A stretch of 64,000 bases of DNA from Bradyrhizobium genosp. L. GTDB lineage: Bacteria; Pseudomonadota; Alphaproteobacteria; Rhizobiales; Xanthobacteraceae. Below, in pieces: positions 25,563 to 34,422 of this stretch. A program made the position numbers and the translations under genes. Each line of letters starts with the position of its first letter. Within the stretch, counting starts at the first letter, position 1. The stretch is from contig NZ_CP061378.1 in the NCBI RefSeq assembly GCF_015624485.1, forward strand, positions 4,774,001 through 4,838,000. Direction: 5' to 3'. Under the pieces are notes generated by a model. It saw nothing but the letters and a program-made list of their open reading frames with translations, ran no database searches and was not told the origin of the DNA.

Positions 25563-26714
25563 TCATTCCACCAATTCCGGCCACGGCACGATGGTCGACT
25601 TCACCGTCTTCATCGCCATCGCATCCGCGACCGCCTGTCCGACGCCCTCTTCGGTGAATGGATAGATCGTCTGCATGTCGAGCCAGGGATATTTGTCACG
25701 GGTGCGATAGAGCATGTCGACGCCGAGCGGCAGGTCGTTGCCGGTGAAGCCCCAGGAACCGAGCACGTTGAGATCCTTGGTGCAGATGCGGTGCCACGAC
25801 GTGTTGATCGAGCCGGCATCGGTGAACTGGCCCATTTCGACATAGGTGCCGCCGTCGCGCAGCATCTCGATGCCCTCGGGGCCGGCCGTCGGATGGCCCG
25901 AGCAATCCATCACCAGATCGGCGCCAAAGCCGCCGACGATGTCGCGCACCGCCTTGATGCGCTGCTCGGGCGTCTTGAGCTGCTCGATGTCGACGGTCGC
26001 CTCGGCGCCGAACTTGCGCGCCAGCGCCAGCCGCGGCGTCTCCGGCGCGCCGACGCAGATCACGCGCCCTGCTCCCATCTCCTGGGCGGCTGCAACCGCG
26101 AGGATGCCGATCGGGCCGGAGCCCTGGATCACCACGGTGTCGCCCCAGGTGAACCCGCCGGCCCGGGTGGCGCGGTTGAAAGCGCGGATGCAGGAGGTCA
26201 GGGGCTCCGACAGCGCGCCCAGTCTGAGCGACATGTCGTCGGGCAGTTTGTAGATCTTGGTGCCCGGCAGCATGTCGAGATCGACATAGACGTATTCGGC
26301 CCAGCCGCCCCACATGTGCGGCGCCTTGTCGAAACCGAGATAGCGGCCGTAATAGACCGGCGTCAGGCATTTGTTGGCGCTTTGCGGATAGTGAATGCAG
26401 TAGTAGCAGCGGCCGCACGGCATCAAGGGCGGGATCATCACCTTGGAGCCGACCTTGAGCGGCTTGCTCATGAAATCCTCGGTGAATTCCGCGCCGCATT
26501 CGACGATCACGCCGCCGAGCTCATGGCCGAGCGTGAACGGCCACGGCAACGGCTTCGGCCAGTGACCCTTCAGGATATGCAGATCGGTGCCGCAGACGCC
26601 GCAGGCCCCGACCTTGATCAGCGCGCCTTTCTTGCCGACCTTCGGCCACGGCACGGTGCGGATCACGGGCTTTGCGCCGGGTCCCTCATGGGTGCATACG
26701 CGGATCTGCTGCAT
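25563..26714 (-). CDS. Zinc-dependent medium-chain alcohol dehydrogenase
   Basis: A 383-aa MDR dehydrogenase. Catalytic zinc ligands are in ACGVCGTDLH and FTLGHELGG. Structural-zinc cysteines are present but spaced unusually in PCGRCYYCIHYPQSANKC. The Rossmann motif is GSGPIGILAVAAAQ and the NAD-binding aspartate region is VMDCSGHP. The core is longer than a standard ADH, with a long insert between the zinc sites (VYYGRYLGFDKAPHMWGG). ATG 26714 is preceded by GAGGAA. The substrate is unclear; the insert resembles dehydrogenases acting on sugars or polyols, which is a guess. Confidence 0.85.
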   Translation of the reverse strand: MQQIRVCTHEGPGAKPVIRTVPWPKVGKKGALIKVGACGVCGTDLHILKGHWPKPLPWPFTLGHELGGVIVECGAEFTEDFMSKPLKVGSKVMIPPLMPCGRCYYCIHYPQSANKCLTPVYYGRYLGFDKAPHMWGGWAEYVYVDLDMLPGTKIYKLPDDMSLRLGALSEPLTSCIRAFNRATRAGGFTWGDTVVIQGSGPIGILAVAAAQEMGAGRVICVGAPETPRLALARKFGAEATVDIEQLKTPEQRIKAVRDIVGGFGADLVMDCSGHPTAGPEGIEMLRDGGTYVEMGQFTDAGSINTSWHRICTKDLNVLGSWGFTGNDLPLGVDMLYRTRDKYPWLDMQTIYPFTEEGVGQAVADAMAMKTVKSTIVPWPELVE

Positions 26715-26870
26715 CGGTGTTTCCTCGCTGTTGTTATCGTTGGTCACGACGATCATGTGCCGCTCGCGACAAGCTAGGTGAAGCCAACCGGGATGCCAAT
26801 GTGACCTGCGACATGACGGACGTGCGCGACCGATTGACAGAGTGGGTCCATCACTCCAGCCTGCGACGCA

Positions 26871-27839
26871 ATGCCAGGTAACGGAATCAAGCTGCAGCCC
26901 GGGTCTGAGCGGATCGTTGCGGACGACGGCACGGACCCGCTGGATGGTCGCGTGCAATGGGCGCCCGCAAAATCGCTCTGGCTCGGCAGCATGACCGCCA
27001 TCGCGATCATCTTCGGGCCGCTCACGTTCTCCGGAAGCGCATTCGCGCTGTTCATCGTGACCAGCGGCATCACGTTGTGCTTCGGCCATTCGGTCGGCAT
27101 GCACCGGCGATTGATCCATGCAAGCTTCGACTGTCCGCTGTGGCTGGAACGGCTCTGCGTCTATCTCGGTACGCTGGTCGGCATGGCCGGGCCCTACGGC
27201 ATGGTGCGGCTGCACGATTTCCGCGACTGGGCGCAGCGCCAGGCGGCGTGCCACGATTACTCCTGTCACCGCGCCGGCTTCTGGCGCGACGCCTGGTGGC
27301 AGCTGCACTGCACGCTTGTGCTGAAGCACCCGCCGATATTCCGGCTCGAGCCGCGGCTCGCGAGCGACCGCTTCTATGCCTTCGTCGAGCGGACCTGGAT
27401 GTGGCAGCAACTGCCCTGGGCCCTGCTGTTCTTTGTTCTGGGATCGTGGAGCTGGCTGGTCTGGGGCATATGCGTGCGAACAAGCGTCTGCGTCACCGGG
27501 CACTGGCTGATCGGCCATTGTTCGCATCGCAAGGGCGGGCAGAGCTGGATCATCGACGGCGTCGCGGCCCAGGGCTACAATGTCGGCATCGCCGGGCTGA
27601 TCAGCATGGGCGAGAGCTGGCACAACAACCATCATGCCTATCCGAACTCCGCGAAACTCGGATTGTTGCCGGGCCAGATCGATCTCGGCTGGTGGCTGAT
27701 CAAGGTGTTCGAGGCCCTTGGCCTCGCAACCAACATCAAGACGCCCGACAACCTCGCGCCAAGGCCCGGACTGCGCCGCGTCGACGGCGTGGGTGACGCC
27801 GACGCACCGAGACGGATCGGCCGTGCCCTGTTCCCGTGA
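26871..27839 (+). CDS. Fatty acid desaturase family protein with atypical second histidine box
   Basis: A 322-aa integral membrane protein of the acyl-CoA/lipid desaturase family with four hydrophobic segments (about residues 35-70, 95-112, 178-205 and near 235). The first His box (HSVGMH, residues 73-78) and the third (HNNHH, 251-255) are canonical. The second region reads LHDFRDWAQR (114-) where stearoyl-CoA desaturases have HRxHH, and HDYSCH (128-133) and GHWLIGHCSHR (210-220) add further histidines. It may bind the di-iron centre differently or act on another substrate. ATG 26871 has only a weak ribosome-binding site. Confidence 0.75.
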   Translation: MPGNGIKLQPGSERIVADDGTDPLDGRVQWAPAKSLWLGSMTAIAIIFGPLTFSGSAFALFIVTSGITLCFGHSVGMHRRLIHASFDCPLWLERLCVYLGTLVGMAGPYGMVRLHDFRDWAQRQAACHDYSCHRAGFWRDAWWQLHCTLVLKHPPIFRLEPRLASDRFYAFVERTWMWQQLPWALLFFVLGSWSWLVWGICVRTSVCVTGHWLIGHCSHRKGGQSWIIDGVAAQGYNVGIAGLISMGESWHNNHHAYPNSAKLGLLPGQIDLGWWLIKVFEALGLATNIKTPDNLAPRPGLRRVDGVGDADAPRRIGRALFP

Positions 27840-27966
27840 TACAACCACGGCGTACGCAACCGAGAGGCCCCTGCCTGTACTTGATGCACGCCACTGTAAC
27901 GTCCCGTTAACCCTATGAGCCGTAGGGTCGTCGGGGCTCCGAATGGACGGTGGTCGGGTTGTCGTG

Positions 27967-28584
27967 ATGTCGTTCGCACAGAAAAAAACTACCGTCGTCC
28001 CCGTGGCTGAGGAACGGCGGCGCTTTCAGCGCGTCAAGGTCCATCTGCTCGGCCGCTACATGCTGCCCGACCGGCGCGAGTTTCCCTGCCAGATTATCAA
28101 TATGTCCCCGGGCGGCCTCGCTCTGCTGGCGCCCGGCATCGGCAATGTCGGCGATCGCGTGATCGCCTATCTCGACCATATCGGCCGGGTCGAGGGCCGC
28201 ATCACCCGGATCATCGACAACGGCTTTGCAATGACGATCGGCGCCACCGCGCGCAAGCGCGACAAGCTCGCCGCACAGCTCACCTGGCTCGCCAACCGCG
28301 ACATCCTCAATTTGCCCGAGGATCGCCGCCACGACCGTATCGTGCCGCGCAACCCGATCGCGCTGCTCACCCAGGAAGACGGCACGCGGATGACCTGCCG
28401 GATCATCGACCTTTCGCTGTCCGGCGCCGCCATCGCGGCCGAGAACCGCCCGCCGCTGAAATCGCTTGTCATGCTCGGCAGGGTGCAGTCACGCGTGGTG
28501 CGAAACCTCGAGGAAGGCTTTGCGCTGGAGTTCGTCCACGAGCAGGCCGCGGAAACGCTCGAAGAGAGCGTTACCGCGAGGTAA
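27967..28584 (+). CDS. Double PilZ-domain protein (c-di-GMP effector)
   Basis: A 205-aa protein with two PilZ-like repeats. The first has RRRFQR (residues 17-22) and NMSPGG (45-50). The second has RRHDR (120-124) and DLSLSG (148-153). These match the RxxxR and (D/N)xSxxG motifs that bind cyclic di-GMP. No output domain is attached. It lies upstream of a transglutaminase-like cysteine protease and may act in the same c-di-GMP-dependent adhesion or envelope pathway, though the 330-bp gap suggests separate promoters. An upstream ATG at 27943 would add eight residues. Confidence 0.85.
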   Translation: MSFAQKKTTVVPVAEERRRFQRVKVHLLGRYMLPDRREFPCQIINMSPGGLALLAPGIGNVGDRVIAYLDHIGRVEGRITRIIDNGFAMTIGATARKRDKLAAQLTWLANRDILNLPEDRRHDRIVPRNPIALLTQEDGTRMTCRIIDLSLSGAAIAAENRPPLKSLVMLGRVQSRVVRNLEEGFALEFVHEQAAETLEESVTAR

Positions 28585-28917
28585 AGCGTTCGGCGCCTCA
28601 AAACCCTGATTTTCGCTCTCGAAGGCGGCCTCCGGCATCCCGGACGCCGTCTTCGACGCGTTTGGGCGGCAGCGTTTCGCAGTTAACGGCGGGAATGATT
28701 GCTGCAGCAAACCGCGATATTCCGAGGCATTCCGCGTTAATGCATAAAATTTGAATCAATTGCAGTTGTTTCAAATTTTACGAGAGTTTGAATCAAGTAT
28801 TCGTCGAATTCGCCGCAGCTTTTACCAGTATTCGCGTCAAATCGACTTTGCTGACTTAGCGGCGATGCAAATCCTCTGTGCGAAACATGGTCCCAACAAG
28901 AAGAACGGGGGCCAACA
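28585..28917. promoter_or_regulatory. Upstream region of the BTLCP gene with inverted and direct repeats
   Basis: The part from 28738 to 28860 is strikingly A+T-rich. It contains a perfect 10-bp inverted repeat AAAATTTGAA (28746-28755) / TTCAAATTTT (28770-28779) and a direct repeat TTTGAATCAA at 28750-28759 and 28787-28796. No ORF is credible in this 333-bp gap. It probably holds the promoter and operator of the gene at 28918. Confidence 0.5.
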
Positions 28918-29532
28918 ATGTTTGGGATCAGGGGACAGGGGAAAGCTGTGGCGGTTGCCGCCCTGCTGCTTTCGACTGGCGTGTCGGCCAAGGCCGGCGA
29001 GATCGTCTACGCCAGCCTCGGCGACGTTGCACGTGCGCCGATCGGCTGGGTCGAATTCTGCGCCGAGAGTCCGGGCGAATGCCGCGGCGGCGCGACACAA
29101 CCACGCGACATCGTGTTGTCGCAGACCGCCTGGCGCGACCTGGTACGCGTCAACAAGTGGGTCAATGAGACGGTCAAGCCGATGACCGACATGGACCATT
29201 GGGGCGTGATCGAGAAATGGTCGTTGCCGACCGACGGCTACGGCGACTGCGAGGACTACGTGCTCCTGAAGCGCAAGATGCTGATGGATGCCGGCTGGCC
29301 CCGCGAGGCGCTGTTGATCACGGTCGTCCGCGACAAGAAGGGCGAAGGCCACGCGGTGCTGACGGTGAAGACCGACAAGGGCGAGTTCGTGCTCGACAAT
29401 CAGAACGAGAGCATCGTCGCCTGGACGGAGACCGGCTACCGCTTCGTCAAGCGGCAATCGCAGAGCGATCCCAATGTCTGGGTCTCGCTCGGCGACAACC
29501 GCCCGGCCGTCGCCACGGCAAGCTCACGCTAA
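28918..29532 (+). CDS. Bacterial transglutaminase-like cysteine protease (BTLCP, LapG-like)
   Basis: A 204-aa exported enzyme. A signal peptide (AVAVAALLLSTGVSAKA) is followed by the BTLCP domain. The catalytic triad is Cys111 in GYGDCEDYVLLKR, His145 in GEGHAVLTV and Asp160 in VLDNQNE. In characterised LapG enzymes the domain cleaves large periplasmic-tethered adhesins and is controlled by a c-di-GMP receptor. Here a double PilZ protein is directly upstream and a large RTX-type adhesin is at 18370 on the same strand, but a functional link is only inference. Confidence 0.9.
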   Translation: MFGIRGQGKAVAVAALLLSTGVSAKAGEIVYASLGDVARAPIGWVEFCAESPGECRGGATQPRDIVLSQTAWRDLVRVNKWVNETVKPMTDMDHWGVIEKWSLPTDGYGDCEDYVLLKRKMLMDAGWPREALLITVVRDKKGEGHAVLTVKTDKGEFVLDNQNESIVAWTETGYRFVKRQSQSDPNVWVSLGDNRPAVATASSR

Positions 29533-29602
29533 CGCAAAACAAGGATTGAGTTCGCGACCCGGTCACATCCCCACCCCTCCCCGTCCCAGACCGGTTCGCG
29601 CG

Positions 29603-29640
29603 CGGCCAGGCTTCCCCCAAAGCCTGGCCGCACCTTTTTT
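29603..29640 (+). terminator. Rho-independent terminator after the BTLCP gene
   Basis: Stem CGGCCAGGCTT (29603-29613) / AAGCCTGGCCG (29620-29630), loop CCCCCA, and a T-run at 29635-29640. It separates this gene from the brnTA promoter. Confidence 0.85.
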
Positions 29641-29647
29641 GGGGGGC

Positions 29648-29691
29648 TTGAACTTCCATATTTTGTAGTTACAAAATGATCAATGAAGATC
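29648..29691 (+). promoter_or_regulatory. brnTA promoter with overlapping operator
   Basis: TTGAAC (29648-29653) and TACAAA (29670-29675) are -35/-10 candidates 16 bp apart. A perfect inverted repeat ATTTTGTA-GT-TACAAAAT (29660-29677) covers the -10, and a second, AAATGATC / GATCATTT, straddles the brnT start. In studied systems the BrnT-BrnA complex represses its own promoter through such repeats. Confidence 0.65.
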
Positions 29692-29943
29692 ATTTGGGAC
29701 GAGCCGAAGCGCCTCGCCAATCTGGCGAAGCATGGAATGGACTTCGCTGATCTCAACGAAACGTTCTTCGACACCGCTTTGGCTGTGGCGACCTACCGCA
29801 ACCGATGGCGCGCGATCGGCGTGAACATTCGCGGCGTCATCTCGGTCATCTTCGCGACCCGCGGCACCGAAGCGATCAGCATCGTCAGCATGCGTCCCGC
29901 AAGCAAGAATGAAAGGGCCCTCTATGAAGCGAACCGTCGTTAA
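29683..29943 (+). CDS. brnT: BrnT family toxin
   Basis: An 86-aa type II toxin of the BrnT family, a RelE-fold ribonuclease that degrades RNA and slows growth. It opens with WDEPKRLANLAKHGMDFADL and has the conserved FFDTA and MRPASKNERALYE segments. It is followed by the BrnA antitoxin, whose ATG (29924) lies inside the last codons of this gene, giving a 20-nt overlap. Toxin-first order is typical of brnTA. The operator palindrome lies directly before ATG 29683. Confidence 0.9.
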   Translation: MKIIWDEPKRLANLAKHGMDFADLNETFFDTALAVATYRNRWRAIGVNIRGVISVIFATRGTEAISIVSMRPASKNERALYEANRR

Positions 29944-30205
29944 GAAGGGCTACACGGCGAAGGATGTCCGCGCCGTGAGCGATAATCCCGAATGGACCAA
30001 GCAGGATTTTTCGAAAGCAAAGCCATTCAACGAGGTTTTTGCGACGATGCGCAAGGGCCGCGGCCCGAATAAGATTCCGACCAAGACCCAGGTCACGCTG
30101 CGGCTCAGCCCTGCGGTGCTTGAACATTTCAAGGCGGCAGGTCCGGGCTGGCAGAGCCGGATTGATGAAGCTCTCGTCAAGATGGTCAAGCGCAAGGCCG
30201 GTTAG
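29924..30205 (+). CDS. brnA: BrnA family antitoxin
   Basis: A 93-aa antitoxin. The N-terminal part (residues ~1-50, with TAKDVRAVSDNPEW) wraps BrnT in known structures. The C-terminal half (TQVTLRLSPAVLEHFKAAGPGWQSRIDEALVKMV) is the ribbon-helix-helix DNA-binding domain that represses the operon. It starts at ATG 29924, with GAAAGG upstream, inside the end of brnT. Length is typical (80-100 aa). Confidence 0.9.
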   Translation: MKRTVVKKGYTAKDVRAVSDNPEWTKQDFSKAKPFNEVFATMRKGRGPNKIPTKTQVTLRLSPAVLEHFKAAGPGWQSRIDEALVKMVKRKAG

Positions 30206-30467
30206 AACGTTGTCGAATCAACTGGCGCGTTTCGCCCATTCAGCGGCCTCGCGCAGCGGCGCCGCCAGGCTCTGCCACCCCCAAAGCTAGGGTTGTCGAC
30301 CGCCACGCATCAGCGCGGACCGCACCGGCTCAAATTCCAGCAGCGGATCTTGCATGCATGTCCGCCACCTCTCGCGGTGCCCCGCAGCCTGGAGACGGAT
30401 TAGATGTATCATCCTGGCAGGGCAAGACACGGCTGGTGTGGACGTAGCGCGTGCTGAACGCCGTCGC

Positions 30468-33400
30468 CTATTCGGCAGCCTGCGCGCGCTGCTCATGGAG
30501 CGACGCGATCTCGGCCTCAGCCGTGTCCCGCTTCTTGTGCACCAGGCTGAACACCACGGGCACGAACATCAGCGTCGCGATGGTGGAGAACATCAGGCCG
30601 CCGATCACGGCGCGCCCGAGCGGGGCATTCTGCTCGCCGCCCTCGCCGAGGCCGAGCGCCATCGGCAGCATGCCGATGATCATCGCCAGCGCCGTCATCA
30701 CGACCGGGCGGATGCGGACGAAGCCGGCTTCCAGCGCCGCGGCGCGGGGGTCGCCGAGCTCGGCGTAGCGCTCGCGGGCGAAACTGATCACCAGCACGCT
30801 GTTGGCGGTCGCGACCCCCATGCACATGATGGCGCCGGTCAGCGCCGGCACCGACAGCGTGGTTTCGGTTGCGAACAACATCCAGACGATGCCGGCCAAC
30901 GCAGCCGGCAGCGCCGTCACGATCACGAAGGGATCGGACCACGACTGGAAATTCACGACGATGAGCAGATAGATCAGCACCACCGCGCCGAGCAGTCCGA
31001 ACAGCAGGCCGGAGAACGAGCTCTCCATGGTCTGCACCTGCCCCACCAGCGAAATCGTGCTGCCCTTGGGCAGGTCCTTGGCGGTTTCGGCCATCAGCTT
31101 GCGGATATCGGTGGCGACCGCGCCGAGGTCACGCCCCTGCGGCGTGGCATAGATCTGGACCATCGGCTGGATGTCGTACTGGGACACGACCGCATCCGAT
31201 GTCGTCCGCGTGATCTTGGCGATGCCGCCGAGCAGCACCGGCTGTCGGGTCGTGGACCCCGTGATCGGCAGCGCCTCCAGCGAACTCAGCGTGTCCAACT
31301 GATATTGCGGCGTCTGCATCACGATCGAATAGGAGACGCCGTTGTTCGGATCGAGATAGTAAGTCGGCGCGACCTGCGAGCTGCCGGCCAGATTGACCAC
31401 CATGCTGTTGGTGATGTCGCGCTCGGACAGGCCGACATACTGGGCGCGCGTGCGATCGACGTCGACATTGAAGGTCGGGCTGCGCGCGGATTGCTGGATG
31501 CGGGCATCGGCGACCCCGGGAATGTGGCGCAGCTTCTCGATCAGGCCGCTTGCATAGGCGAAGTTGCCGTCCAGGTTCGGACCACGGATTTCGAGGTCGA
31601 TCGGCGCCGGCGCCCCGAAATTGAGGATCTGGTTGACGATGTCGGCCGGCAGGAACGCGAAGCTGGTGCCCGGAAACAGCCGCGGCAGTTGCTCGCGCAA
31701 GGTCTTGATGTGGTCATCGGTGGGCCGGTGACCTTCCCTCAGCTTGATCTGGATATCGCCGTCCTGCGAGCCGATCACGCCGGTGTTGTTGTAGGTCATG
31801 TTGATGCCGGAGATCGGCATGCCGATATTGTCGGTCATGGTCTCGATCTCGTCGGACGGGATCAGCGTTCGGATCGCCCGCTGGATCCGGGCGAACTGAT
31901 CGGCGGAGTCCTCGACGCGGGTGCCGACCTGGGTCCGCACATGCATCAGGATCTGGCCGGCATCGACCGACGGGAAGAAGTTGCGCCCGAGATAGGGCAC
32001 CAGCAGGAAGGACGTCGCAACGATGCAGATGAAGCCGGCGACGAAAGTCGGTCTGTGCGCGAGCGCGAGCGCGAGAACGTCGGCGTAGCCGGCGCGAAAC
32101 CGCTCGAAGCCGGCCTCGAAGCCGCGCTGGATTCGCACCAGCGGATTGCGCGAGCGCGGCGCGTCGCCATCGACGTGCTCATGCGCATGCAGCAGATATT
32201 TCGCCATCGTCGGCACCAGCGTGCGCGACAGGATGAACGACCACAGCATCGCGAACATCACGGCTTCGGCCATCGGCACGAACAGGAAGCGCGCCACACC
32301 TTGCAGGAAGAACATCGGCACGAACACGATGCAGATGCAGAGCAGCGAGACGAAGGCCGGCACCACGATCTGGTTGGCGCCGTCGAGGATGGCGCGCTCG
32401 ACCTCCTTGCCCTGCTCGAGATGGTAGTTGATGTTCTCGATCGTCACGGTCGCTTCGTCGACCAGGATGCCGACTGCGAGCGCCAGGCCACCCAAGGTCA
32501 TGATGTTGAGGGTCTCGCCGATGACAGACAGCATGATGATCGAGCCGAGCACGGCGAGCGGAATCGAGGTCGCGATGATGATGGTCGAGCGCCAGCTGCC
32601 GAGAAACAGCAGGATCATCACGCTGGTCAACAGTGCCGCGATGACGCCTTCGCGCGCCACGCCGGTGATGGCGCCGCGGACGAAGATCGACTGGTCGCCG
32701 ACGAAATCAATCTTCAGCGCCGGCGGCAGCGACGACTTGAACTCCTCGACCTTCTTCTTGATGCCGTCGATGATGTCGAGCGTCGAGATCGAGCCCGCCT
32801 TCAGCACCATCATCAGCACCGAGCGGTTGCCGTTAACGTGGACGATGTTGGTCTGCGGCGGGTTGCCGTCGCGGATGGTCGCGACGTCGCGCACATAGAC
32901 CATCGCGCCGTTGACAGTCTTGATCGGAAGATTGCCGAACTCCGCGATTTTCAGCGGCGAGTTGTTGAGGTTGATGGTGTATTCGAAATCGCCGATCTTC
33001 TCCGTCCCGACCGGCGTGATCAGATTTTGTGCAGCCAGCGTGTTGGCGACATCCTGACCTGACAGGCCGAGGGCCTGCAACGCGGTCGGGTCGAGGTCGA
33101 TCTGGATCTGCCGCTGCTTGCCGCCGTAGGGATAGGGTATGGCCGCGCCCGGCACGGTGACCAGCGGCGTGCGCAGCTGGTTGATGCCGATATCGGCGAG
33201 GTTCTGCTCGGTGAGCCCCGCGCCCGACAGAGCGAGCTGGATGATCGGAACGGTGGAAGCATTGTAGTTCAGGATCAAGGGCGGCGTCGCACCGGGCGGC
33301 ATCTGCTTGAGCAGGGTCTGCGAGATCGCGGTGACCTGGGCGTTGGCGGTACGGATGTCGACATTGGGCTGGAAGAAGATCTTGACGATGCCGACGCCGT

Positions 33401-33662
33401 TGTAGGAATTGGCGACGATGTGCTCGATGTCGTTGACGGTCGTGGTGAGCGCGCGCTCGAACGGCGTCGTGATGCGGCCGGACATCTGGTCGGGCGGCAG
33501 CCCGGTGTACTGCCAGACCACGCCGATCACGGGGATCCGGATATCCGGGAAGATATCGGTCGGCGTCCGCATCGCGGCCAGCGGCCCGATGATCAGGATG
33601 AGCAGCGCCAGCACCACGAAGGTATACGGCCGCCTCAGGGCGATCCCGACTATTTCATTCAT
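30468..33662 (-). CDS. RND family efflux transporter permease (AcrB-like, HAE1 type)
   Basis: A 1064-aa inner-membrane pump of the RND superfamily. It has the usual first helix (RRPYTFVVLALLILIIGPLAA), the loop DIFPDIRIPVIGVVWQYTG, the TM4 proton-relay region GILVDEATVTIENI (AcrB has LVDD, here VDE), and a second repeat ending in a mirrored bundle. RND pumps export drugs, lipids or metals using the proton gradient with an adaptor and an outer-membrane channel. No membrane fusion protein gene is adjacent on either side, so the partners must lie elsewhere. Start at ATG 33662. Confidence 0.9.
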   Translation of the reverse strand: MNEIVGIALRRPYTFVVLALLILIIGPLAAMRTPTDIFPDIRIPVIGVVWQYTGLPPDQMSGRITTPFERALTTTVNDIEHIVANSYNGVGIVKIFFQPNVDIRTANAQVTAISQTLLKQMPPGATPPLILNYNASTVPIIQLALSGAGLTEQNLADIGINQLRTPLVTVPGAAIPYPYGGKQRQIQIDLDPTALQALGLSGQDVANTLAAQNLITPVGTEKIGDFEYTINLNNSPLKIAEFGNLPIKTVNGAMVYVRDVATIRDGNPPQTNIVHVNGNRSVLMMVLKAGSISTLDIIDGIKKKVEEFKSSLPPALKIDFVGDQSIFVRGAITGVAREGVIAALLTSVMILLFLGSWRSTIIIATSIPLAVLGSIIMLSVIGETLNIMTLGGLALAVGILVDEATVTIENINYHLEQGKEVERAILDGANQIVVPAFVSLLCICIVFVPMFFLQGVARFLFVPMAEAVMFAMLWSFILSRTLVPTMAKYLLHAHEHVDGDAPRSRNPLVRIQRGFEAGFERFRAGYADVLALALAHRPTFVAGFICIVATSFLLVPYLGRNFFPSVDAGQILMHVRTQVGTRVEDSADQFARIQRAIRTLIPSDEIETMTDNIGMPISGINMTYNNTGVIGSQDGDIQIKLREGHRPTDDHIKTLREQLPRLFPGTSFAFLPADIVNQILNFGAPAPIDLEIRGPNLDGNFAYASGLIEKLRHIPGVADARIQQSARSPTFNVDVDRTRAQYVGLSERDITNSMVVNLAGSSQVAPTYYLDPNNGVSYSIVMQTPQYQLDTLSSLEALPITGSTTRQPVLLGGIAKITRTTSDAVVSQYDIQPMVQIYATPQGRDLGAVATDIRKLMAETAKDLPKGSTISLVGQVQTMESSFSGLLFGLLGAVVLIYLLIVVNFQSWSDPFVIVTALPAALAGIVWMLFATETTLSVPALTGAIMCMGVATANSVLVISFARERYAELGDPRAAALEAGFVRIRPVVMTALAMIIGMLPMALGLGEGGEQNAPLGRAVIGGLMFSTIATLMFVPVVFSLVHKKRDTAEAEIASLHEQRAQAAE

Positions 33663-33945
33663 GCACGGTGTTCGATCAAGCTAGCCAGCACGACAACGGC
33701 AGTGCAAATCTCACGCCGCGCGCTTCTGTCATCGACCGCGACAAATTTCCAATCACTAACGTCTCATCCAACAGTCGATTTGCATCACATTCCGGCAATG
33801 TTTCCGCGAGGAAACAACAACTCCACTTTCACGCCGAGATGATGTTGTTGCTCTGGCAACGATAACAATTTCGCGACCGGTCTATTCCCTCGAGCAGCGA
33901 CATTCGCTCGCCACATCCGTGGCGACGCTGCGTGCCAGCAGCGCC

Positions 33946-34356
33946 TTAGAAGAAGCCGTCGAGGAAGGCTGCGGTCGCGTCGGTGAGACCGACGATCTTG
34001 TCCGTGGCCTGGCGGTAGAATTTGAAGTTGAGCTCGGTCTCGGGCCGGCCGTCGTCCCAGTCCTTGAAGCGCTTCAACTCATCGCGACCGAGCGGGCGCT
34101 TGGCGAGCGCGACGCGCTTGACCGCAATGCTCACGCGCGGTGTTTGCCGCTCGATGCCGGGCTTTGGTGCGACCGGCGCGGCCGAGGTGACGACGGCGCG
34201 CGCGATCAGGCCCTTGCCGCCCTCGTTCTCGCTGGCGAACACGAACACGACGTCGCCTGCCGCAATGAGCTTGCCGCGATACATGGTCTTTTGCGCCGTG
34301 AAGACCAAGGTCTTTGCCCGCGGATCCCTGATCTCGGTCTTGATCGCAAACGCCAT
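33946..34356 (-). CDS. Conserved hypothetical protein, possibly PUA/EVE-like fold
   Basis: A 136-aa protein of unknown family. Residues ~1-55 form alternating strands (IKTEIRDPRAKTLVFTAQ, MYRGKLIAAGDVVFVFASE) reminiscent of PUA/EVE-type RNA-binding barrels; the C-terminus is a charged helix. This is only a shape impression. ATG 34356 is chosen; the frame stays open upstream through the divergent regulator gene without protein similarity. It is divergent from a TetR regulator and shares its operator-containing intergenic region, so it may be one of the regulator's targets. Confidence 0.6.
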   Translation of the reverse strand: MAFAIKTEIRDPRAKTLVFTAQKTMYRGKLIAAGDVVFVFASENEGGKGLIARAVVTSAAPVAPKPGIERQTPRVSIAVKRVALAKRPLGRDELKRFKDWDDGRPETELNFKFYRQATDKIVGLTDATAAFLDGFF

Positions 34357-34422
34357 TGGCTGCCTTCCCGGCTCGCCGGGGCCGCTCACATCCCCGCGCT
34401 TGACATTCTCGCATAACGGCGC

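Noticed and set aside
30354..33062. Long plus-strand open frame of 902 codons across the RND pump gene
   Set aside because: It is Arg/His/Asp-rich antisense translation of a clear RND transporter and has no family features.
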